Origin: Endomychus coccineus
Taxonomy: Eukaryota > Arthropoda > Insecta > Coleoptera > Endomychidae
Assembly (NCBI GenBank): GCA_958510875.1
Contig: OY294068.1
Span: 24,594,297 to 24,658,296 of the forward strand
Direction: 5' to 3'
Length of the DNA: 64,000 nt
Numbering within the stretch: position 1 is the stretch's first letter; every line of letters begins with the position of its first letter. This document shows positions 56,965 to 64,000 of the stretch, in pieces. Under the pieces are notes generated by a model, which saw nothing but the letters and a program-made list of their open reading frames with translations, had not been told where the DNA came from and did not search any database. The position numbers were made by a program, and so were the translations under genes.

Positions 56965-59360
56965 ATTATGTTGAGGAATGATATAAGTTTCGACCAAATA
57001 AATCATTGCAGTCTAGGAGCCAGAGCGATATTGATGGTCTCAACATTAACCCGATGGCACTATGGTTTATTGTTAGAGGATGGTTCAATAACCAATTCAT
57101 CTCACAGACCGAATTTTTTCCGGCTGCTAGATCTCGAGATACAGCATCCGCATTTGTTCGACTGGAAGTTAACCCTTTCCAAGTTGCGGTTACTTGAAAA
57201 GCATGCCATTCTTATACACTTCCACTATGTGCCATCATTTTTTATCGTGCCCGTTTATCAGGCCGACCAGTTAAAATTTGACCGAAAATGGACTGCTTGT
57301 TAACCCTCCCAAACCTGGTGGGAAATGGTCATTGGTGTTGGCAATTGTTAACATACCCTATGCCATCAAAAGTTATCGGTCCATTTCCGAGTAATTTACC
57401 ATTATTTGGACCAAAAATGTTTCTTTTTTCATTTTGTGGCTATAACTTGCAGGTTACAAGATGACATGATGGCACCATGTTGAATAACTTTATTGGAGGT
57501 CAAATGAAGATTTAAAACCATTGCCATCACTCCTCGCCTATTTAAACTCCCTAAATCTCCTAAAATCACCTCCAAAAAAATAGGAATAATATGGATAATA
57601 TGACCAATTTTATCATAAATTAGTAAATTTTTGAGATTCTGGCTGGGTTTAAAATCAAAACGGCAGTTTTTTTGTTTTTGTTTTGTTTTAGGGGTTTTTG
57701 GGGGTTTGGATAGGCAAGGAGTGATGGCAATAATTTTAAATCTTTATTTGACCTCCAATAAAGTTATTTAACATGGTGCCATCATGTTATCTTGTAACCC
57801 GCAAGTTTTAGCCACAAAATGGAAAAAAATAAACATTTTTGGTCCAAATAATGGCCAATTGCTCGAAAATGGACCGATAACTTTTGATGGCATAGGGTAT
57901 GTTAACAAATGCCAACACAATGAACATTTTTCACCAGGTTTGGGAGGGTTAAGTAGCAGTCCATTTTCGGTTCAATTTTAACTGGTCGTCCTGATAAACA
58001 GGCACGATAAAAAGTGATGGCAAATGGTGGAAGTGTATAAGAATGGCATGCTTTTCAAGTAACAGCAACTTGGAGAGAGTCGTCACAGTTTCCTCATTCT
58101 CAACGAACACTACATCGTCTTCATCATCTTGTACTGTTGTTGAGAAACTTTGATCCTTCAAGCTACCATCCCGATTTGGCGACTTCTCCTTATAATCCAA
58201 AGATACATTGAGTGACAGGTTCCCTTTCGATTTGATACCGGAACAAAATATTTGCACTACCTGTTGCAATTTTTCTATCAAAACACCGTCTTTTATCTCG
58301 TTGATGTTGACATTTTCTTGGACCACGATAGATGAAGATCGGCTGCTACTTTTCCTTGAATTATTCAATATATCCATCAAGCTAGCGTTTGGGGTGCTAG
58401 TGATTTCCGGATTTACCGGAGGTTGGCACACAAAACTTCCCCTTCTGCTCGATTTATAGGGAGAAGCGTGTTCTTGATTCTTATTTTCAGTATCTTCAGA
58501 TATTTCAATCGAGGGAATTTTCGAATTCTGCGATTCAGAAACGTTCTGCGACGGCGATTCTGAAATTTTCTGAGACTCGTTTCTTCACATTCCGTTGTAG
58601 GCTCTTCATCATCGCTAGAATCTTCTATTCGAATAATTCGAGTCTTACCTTTAGACTTCTTCTTTTTAACATCAACTTTCGTTGCCTTTTCTTCTGCGAT
58701 GTCGTTTTCTAAGAAATCTTCCTCACCGGAAAGTAGTTCAAATACTTCGCTGTCGTCGAGGAACGAATCGTCCTTATCGTACGACTCATCGGACTCTACT
58801 TCAGACTCTGTGGTATTTATAGATTCACCTTCTTCTATAATATCATTACTTCCTTCCGAAGGGGTATCCTCTTCTTCCTCTTCGGCCATGTCATCCACAA
58901 ACGGATGTCTAGGATTAGCATCTTCGTCTTCATCGCTGCTTTCATTAATGACACGTGAAGGTTTTCCCGCCTTTGTATTGGTTTCGTCTTGATCGTCGGA
59001 AGTATTGGGACACGAATCAAATTCGTAGACAGGTTCGCTAACGTCTCCATCCTCAGGAACGAAATCTTCATCGTCGCTGGAAGACCCAATTGTTTTCGTT
59101 AGTAGATCGGTAATTTTCAAACTATCCTCCGCATATTCAGATGTGTCGCCGGTATCGTGATGATCTTCTGGTACGTAAATCATCCAGTCGAAAAAAAATG
59201 CGGATGCTGTATCTCGAGATCTAGCAGCCGGGGAAAATTCGGTCTGTGAGATGAATTGGTCCTCTAACGATAAACCACAGTGCCATCGGGTTGATGTTCA
59301 GTCCATCGATATCGCTCCGGCTCCTGGACTATTACTTGATTACGAAACATAAGTTTGATA
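56965..59360. mobile_element. Giant palindrome with an asymmetric coding insert
   Basis: Outer arms: about 56975-57170 against 59180-59355 (shared GCTGCTAGATCTCGAGATAC and AGGAGCC.GAGCGATAT). Inner arms: about 57172-57550 against 57705-58082 (shared TACTTGAAAAGCATGCCATT and TGATGGCA). The centre is near 57620. The right half carries about 1.1 kb of acidic-protein coding sequence (58083-59183) that the left half lacks; there the outer and inner arms join directly at about 57170. This resembles a foldback or long-TIR transposon with cargo, or an inverted duplication followed by deletion. No transposase was recognised and no target duplication could be fixed. Confidence 0.75.
57949..59183 (-). 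CDS. Acidic, Ser/Glu-rich protein frame, unrecognised, one frameshift
   Basis: The first 256-codon frame starts at an ATG (59183) reading MIYVPEDHHDTGDTSEYAED. It is packed with Asp/Glu/Ser runs (SSSDDEDFVPEDGD, DMAEEEEEDTPSEGSN, KDDSFLDDSEVFELLSGEED) and a basic patch KKKKSKGKTR. Near 58575-58590 the natural continuation passes to another frame: SQKISESPSQNVSESQNSKI, then QPPVNPEITSTPNASLMDIL and SSSRSSSIVVQENVNI, ending in inner-arm sequence at 57949. The open frame also reaches upstream to about 59290 without an ATG (SLEDQFISQTEFSPAARSRD), so the true start may be elsewhere. It looks like a nuclear, disordered, phosphorylation-prone protein or its acidic N-terminal region. Coding composition is clear; the function is unknown. 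Confidence 0.55.
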
Positions 59361-60484
59361 CTCGGCTCGAATGTAAAATAAATATACACTGCCTAATGGT
59401 GAATAATGGAAATAAATCATCGAATCAATGTATAAAATATATAAATTACAAATTAAAAATATTGTTGACTGTGTTATACTTTTTCAATTCAATGTTAATT
59501 AATTGAAAAAAATGATCTTGATAGAGACATATTTGATCGAATTAATGTATGAATCCGTATTTATTTATCAAATTAAATGTTCAGTAATCAAATCAAACTA
59601 TTAATTTTGATTAGACACAGTAATAATGGTGCTACATGTCATTTATTCGGTTGATGCGTGTTGTAGGCAAAGTAACACGACTAAAAGTAGTACGGCAAGG
59701 GTAAACATGAGTCATAGGGTGAGTAAGTTGGCAATTTATGCCTGTAGGGTCGCTAGATAGTTCCGGTCATTAATTTTAGGCGAAATTCATGCTTTCCTAA
59801 CTTACTAATGAAATAATATCTACATTCGCAAACTATATTTACAACAAACTAAACTGACAGACTTTTATGCGCAACGGCAGCAATCTCTAGCCATTTACAC
59901 ACCAGATGTTTTATATGATTAATTGTTCATGCCTCAAAACGCCACAGCACGATAGAAATTATTACTTACAACTCGCTGGGAATGCATAATGATTAGTTTC
60001 ACAACTTACCATAAGCTGGAATATCGAATTCTCGTTTACACTCTGATGGTGATGAGCTGATGAGTGTTATGGGTTGGTGTATCTTGGAAACTTGATGAAT
60101 GTTGCCAAGATTTCACAAACGGAATAGTTAAAATGTTACTCTTGAATATTTCCCTGCTTTTATCTAAACGCTTTAAATTTTTTATGAGTTACTTACGATG
60201 GGTGTATAAGCAGTGGAAAAGGCAAAATAATAAAGAAAAATCGGTAGTAGAAGCTTTCGTGATAGCTTACCATATCGATACAATAAAACATTTCTCTTAT
60301 ATTATATTAACATTAACGTGACTATAGTTTTGACAACTAGAGTGTCATCTTCAAAGCGATGCAAATGTATGAATGATAGAAGATCTCAAGATATTCATAT
60401 TCAAATATCAGCTGAACAAAACAAATGGGTAACAAATAAGTAATGGAAGAATATTTCTTGTTGCTTCCCCCCAGATGACTATTC
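59361..60484. other. No recognisable feature
   Basis: AT-rich. The 85-codon frame at 60064-60321 (plus) has no known motif. Confidence 0.4.
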
Positions 60485-60560
60485 CTAGTCCAGATCGATC
60501 AGTGACACTACAAACTGATAGTTTGTTTGTTTTCTCGAGTTCATCAGCGGAACGAGAAAA
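60485..60560. repeat. Arm fragment of the 37-kb inverted-repeat element
   Basis: TAGTCCAGATCGATCAGTGA and the following CACTACAAACTGATAG...TTCATCAGCGGAACGAG resemble 37009-37075 and the inverse of 38020-38092. It is the third occurrence of this terminal sequence in the window and is not accompanied by a second arm nearby. Confidence 0.55.
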
Positions 60561-60729
60561 TATGGGGTGGTTGTTTGAATATGGGGAAATTTATAACAGC
60601 GATTGAAAAGATAAAAATATGCTGTAGACTTCACAAGAAGAATTACGTACTCTGTGGCATTATGAAAGCAAGGTAGATCCTGTGTCAATGATTTTATTTT
60701 TGATGAGAGGAGGGGAAATCTTGCATATA

Positions 60730-61880
60730 CGCCTAGTGGGCCCGTGCCCCTGAGTATGCCGGAACCTTAAGGACTGAAACCCGTCCCCCATAAGCTTTGT
60801 ATTCCTTGCTTCAGAGAAGGCCTCACTGCACTGCAGTCATTTGTGTCCTATTGTGCTCTCCCAAATTTCCATCTCCTCATCAGTCCGGTGTATTCTATAA
60901 AATTCTGTAGCCTGATGTAGGAGATACTTCTGATTGCTGCCTCGGGTGTAGTTTCATGGTCTCCAAAGTATGTCCGACGATCAACCGTGTTTGCTGTGCA
61001 CTGACACAATACAACATGAATGTCCCTTCTTTCACGCCGCAATCCCTGCATGTGTGCTGATCTACCATACTCATCGTGTGGAGATGTTTGTTGCATGGGG
61101 CGTCTCTGATCAGGAATCCAACACGATTTCTTATTTTTTGCCTACAGAACGTCAGTAGATTCTTCACTGTATGCTGCTGGATATCTGCAATTAGTCCCTT
61201 TGAGTGCGACATACGGGACAGCTCCCTCCAATAGGCACGGTGCTCCTTCGCGTCTGGTTGCCTCAGACTCTCATAAGAGTTTAACCACATTGGGATTCTT
61301 TGCTAGTGCCGTTAGCTCCTCGACACAATCGAGCACATATATTGCGAGGTGATTGTGTGACTTCAGTGCCTTAAGCATTAGTAGGTTCCTCGCTATGATT
61401 GTGATTTACCTATTCTCATAGGCTCTTTCCATCTTATCTCGGGCCCATAATGTTTTGGCTTATATTTTTGCTTGGAATTCTGTCACGAGTATCCTCACGT
61501 TCGGAGAAATTATTTCTCCTTGGTCCTTTTTCTAGACTATTTCAGCACCTATACTTTCTCGAAATCCCCTGATATCATATGAGAATAGCCCCCAGTGTTC
61601 TCCTCCTCATTCAAGGTTTGAATCCTGAACGGTATGGAAATGCAGTCAACCTTAATCCTGTCAAATGTCATCCCCAATGGCCTAGGTGATCCAAGCAATT
61701 CAAGAATTCTTTGGCCCCTTTGGTCGGGCTTTCCTTGTCCAATAAAATTGAAGCGATACGCTTCTCTCATGGCTTGTACGTGAACGGCGCGATGCGGTGG
61801 CTCCAACCCCAACAGTCTCTCCATTGCAGCCGTTGGGCTGGTCGACATTGGATCCGTTATTCCTGAAATTTTGAAAAAAC
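60730..61880 (-). pseudogene. RNase H LINE (R1/I-like), RT end to 3' end
   Basis: The minus strand starts TSPTAAMERLLGLEPPHRAV, HVQAMREAYRF (61840-61755; the block between RT and RNase H), continues through a poorly readable 61300-61700 region where RNase H should be, then LSRMSHSKGLIADIQQHTVK, KIRNRVGFLIRDAPCNKHLH and TMSMVDQHTCRDCGVKEGTF (61290-61020), and ends with NFIEYTGLMRRWKFG near 60855. About 120 bp of 3' untranslated sequence follows. The C..C pair of the end block is kept, but the His is lost. Same type as at 8.2, 16.0, 19.4 and 52.8 kb. Confidence 0.75.
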
Positions 61881-62121
61881 GTGTGGCACTCGGGGACTGC
61901 CGCGGTGAAGCTATTGCATAGCATTTTTTCTCAACTTATGTCATTGTAATTATTTATTTATTTTTAATTTATGCAGTATTTTTTTTTCTTTGATATTAAT
62001 TCAAGTTACACTTTTTGAGCGTGGTGACCGATAAGAAAACAATTTTTTTTCTTTCATTGAATAAATGAGAAGTTAATATCGTTTAAAATATTTTTATTAT
62101 CTTACAATACATGTAGGTTAT

Positions 62122-63190
62122 TCAGGAATTTGTTATCATTGAAACTATAGGTTTATGGTAACTGAAATAAGAGACATAAGTTTGAGACTTGATATCCTCT
62201 AAATATCTGGAAAATACCGCGTCAATGGTGGCCCCATATTTTGTTGTGGATTCTTGTGGATCTCTTGGATAGTAGACTTCCGCGGACAGCTAATCTTGAA
62301 AAATCTTGTCTTCCGGATGGATTCCGCGTCACAATAGCTCGACTTGATGCCACAAGTCGAGCTATTGTGACGCGGAATCCATCCGGAAGACAAGATTTTT
62401 CTTGTGGATCATTATTCATTTTCAAATTCAATTTTTCCGAAAGAAAAGTTGTCAACCGCTCTGATTTTTTATCAGCGAAGTTGATGTTGAAATCGCCAGC
62501 CAAGATAAGTGGAAATTTATTACCATTTGTACCAAGTATTTTCGACCCTTTTTCAGTGTACTCCAGTAAAGTGCGATGAATAAAATGCTCTACCTCGTCC
62601 AATTTTGGATTCGGAGAAATGTAAATTGCTACCATGACTATGTGTAGGCCATTTCTGAGTTTGCATAAGCACGCACAAATATCTCCAAAAAATGAGCGCC
62701 TAACATTAATATCGCTAACGTGTGCAATATTTATTTCAATATTCGGAGTCATAATATTAGTTACATTATTATTATTTTGGTAAATAGCTACCCCACCTTT
62801 TGGAACAGTATCTCGTTTGAATTGAACAATACAATTGAAATTAGGTATTTCAATCGGATTATCATGCGCCATGTAGGATTCGGTAAGAAGTAACACATTT
62901 GTTTGTCTCATAACTGAATCTTGTAAATCGTATTTGTGACTATTTAGACTTTGGCAATTGAAAGTCATTATTGAAATGCCATTTCTATTACTAAGGGAAT
63001 CTAAGACACTTTGAGCTGTTGTCTGAACACTATTTAAAGGCAGTCTTTTGAATTCTTGCAACAAAGATGCAGTCGATGCAGCTAGCCTTCGATTATTATA
63101 AAACTTGAATGTAGAATTATCGTTTTTTGTCGTGATGTACAATTTTTCAATATTAGTCACCCGAGAGAGCGGAACATAAACGAGTTCCTG
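62122..63190 (-). pseudogene. Helentron: helicase end fused to AP-type endonuclease
   Basis: The minus strand begins with the helicase's last motif, LVYVPLSRVTNIEKLYITTK (about 63180-63120), then NRRLAASTASLLQEFKRLPL. The endonuclease/exonuclease/phosphatase domain follows: ISIMTFNCQSLNSHKYDL (Asn), NVLLLTESYMAHDNPIEIPN (catalytic Glu), FPLILAGDFNINF (Asp/Asn). After the insertion at 62263-62400 it resumes STTKYGATIDAVFSRYL (Asp) and VSYFSYHKP (terminal His), stopping at 62122. A helicase followed by such an endonuclease is diagnostic of Helentron/Helitron2-type elements. It is truncated upstream and broken by the insertion, whose 148-bp net gain shifts the frame. The rest is open, so the loss looks recent. 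Confidence 0.85.
62263..62400 (+). mobile_element. 138-bp hairpin insertion with 10-bp target duplication
   Basis: CTTGTGGATC flanks it on both sides (62253-62262 and 62401-62410). The insert starts TCTTGGATAGTAGACTTCCG, like the 54.5-kb PLE insertion. It then contains AAATCTTGTCTTCCGGATGG and its exact inverse at the other end, forming a hairpin of about 45 bp per arm around a short loop near 62345. Its last half matches the end of the 54.5-kb copy (GAATCCATCCGGAAGACAAG). It is best explained as a minimal PLE-derived copy whose 5' end is an inverted piece of its own 3' end. Confidence 0.85.
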
Positions 63191-63198
63191 TTATTTTT

Positions 63199-63660
63199 CG
63201 TTAAGGAATTTCTTGATTCGGTCGCTGCGCTCAAAGCCCGCGATAAAAGCTATATGCAATATAGCAATAGCTTAATAGAAACAGATACTCTCAGGTCTCT
63301 GCTACGCGCGTCTAACGTATAAACTCTAACTGACGCGTAGCGAGCTCCTAGAGTCATATGTCAAAATGATTTCGTTCGTAGCTGATTACAGAGGACGTCT
63401 GGAGTTCAAGCAATTATGTTTTTAGATAATTCGAACCTTCTAATTTCGATAGGCCATGTGAAAATCCCGGAGTCTAAAGCGCTAGAGTGTTATAACATTC
63501 GTATAAAATAGCGAAATTTCTCACTTTTAGAAACTTCAAATTAATTAATTAATTTGACACATGTTAGGTGTTTAGGTCTTACATTATTCTTCGTTACGGA
63601 ATTTCTTGATTCGGTCGCCGCGCTCAAAGCCTGCGATAAAAGCTATATGCAATAGCTTAA
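63199..63660. repeat. Pair of about 75-bp direct repeats 390 bp apart
   Basis: GGAATTTCTTGATTCGGTCG and on through GCGATAAAAGCTATATGCAA occur at about 63207-63272 and again at 63599-63657, differing at a few bases and by an inserted ATATAGCA. The 320 bp between them is non-coding. They begin directly upstream of the Helentron fragment, so they could flank an insertion or be a duplicated element end. Confidence 0.7.
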
Positions 63661-63661
63661 A

Positions 63662-64000
63662 AAAACTATAGTTTGCCTACACGAGAGGGAAACCTATAAT
63701 GTCCGAAGAACATCGTGTGAACCAGCGGTGCAATGTTGTGAGAGGAGATAGGCATTCGAAATCTTTTAAGGTATGGAGGATATTGTCATAGTGGGAGACG
63801 TCACTAGGTAAATAGTTCCACAACTTCGCTGTTCGATAAAAAAATTAAGTCTGGTAGGAAGAAGATCGGCAGGTCTCGAGCTTGACAATGTGGGGGGGGG
63901 GGGGTGATTAGTTTGAGCTTGTTTAGTTCATCCTTATGGGATCACTCGTGGTGAAACAACAAACGAGATTTCTGAACACCAACCATGAACATATCTGTAG
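63662..64000 (-). pseudogene. LINE family A, 3' coding end (runs off the window)
   Basis: The minus strand aligns with 23500-23775: FFLPDLIFLSNSEVVELFT, HNIAPLVHTMFFGHYRFPL and the terminal CTCGTGTAGGCAAAC. Frameshifts and a 13-G homopolymer (63892-63904 on the plus strand) interrupt it. The upstream part of the element lies beyond 64000. Confidence 0.7.

Noticed and set aside
58699..58992. Serine-rich plus-strand frame of 97 codons
   Set aside because: It is the complementary shadow of the acidic GAA/GAT-rich minus-strand frame; TCT/TCA codons mirror Glu/Asp codons.
62241..62579. 112-codon plus-strand frame over the Helentron remnant
   Set aside because: It is opposite to the well-supported minus-strand endonuclease and is open mainly because of the hairpin insertion.

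Overview
The window looks like a repeat-dense, AT-rich piece of arthropod nuclear DNA, most likely from an insect. The evidence is the mixture of element types: jockey-like, RNase H-bearing (R1/I-like) and R4/NeSL-like non-LTR retrotransposons, Penelope-like elements (PLEs), IS630-Tc1-mariner elements, Helitron/Helentron helicases, Crypton-like tyrosine recombinases and foldback palindromes. All are in states of decay. A run of exactly 200 N (27518-27717) marks an assembly gap of arbitrary size. I found no rRNA, tRNA, CRISPR array or bacterial-type operon, and no complete intact gene.

Layout. 0-1 kb: foldback palindrome. 3.3-7.3 kb: PLE endonuclease fragment, then two jockey-like LINE pseudogenes on the minus strand. 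8.2-11.7 kb: RNase H LINE debris, two tandem Crypton recombinase remnants, and a LINE of 'family A'. 13.5-14.6 and 16.4-16.7 kb: palindromes. 16.9-18.3 kb: two convergent Helitron helicase ends with a LanC-like host exon fragment between them. 18.9-19.3 kb: an almost perfect 172-bp hairpin. 19.4-23.8 kb: LINE debris plus a family A LINE split by a 2,295-bp mariner-like element that has about 635-bp inverted repeats and a TA target duplication. 25.3-28.1 kb: a PLE interrupted by another LINE and the gap. 30.3-31.1 kb: LINE fragment and two possible host terminal exons. 34.2-35.5 and 37.0-38.1 kb: inverted-repeat elements. 39.7-40.5 kb: R4/NeSL-like LINE. 43.3-44.5 kb: jockey-like LINE followed by a miRNA-like hairpin. 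46.3-47.6 kb: foldback next to a PLE endonuclease. 50.0-50.8 kb: internally deleted mariner. 51.7-53.2 kb: two LINE fragments. 54.5 kb: a short PLE-derived insertion with a 15-bp target duplication. 57.0-59.4 kb: a giant palindrome carrying an unrecognised acidic protein frame. 60.7-61.9 kb: RNase H LINE. 62.1-63.2 kb: Helentron helicase-endonuclease remnant broken by a 138-bp insertion related to the 54.5-kb one. The window ends in a family A LINE tail.

Nothing here acts as one pathway; the shared theme is nested insertion. The clearest histories are mariner-into-LINE (TA duplicated, flanks rejoin to match another LINE copy) and mini-PLE-into-Helentron (10-bp duplication, flanks rejoin to restore the endonuclease reading). 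The best candidates for something undescribed are the palindrome with the acidic protein frame (57.0-59.4 kb), the LanC-like exon between Helitron ends (17.4 kb), the paired Crypton remnants (9.2-10.5 kb), and the near-perfect hairpin at 18.9 kb.
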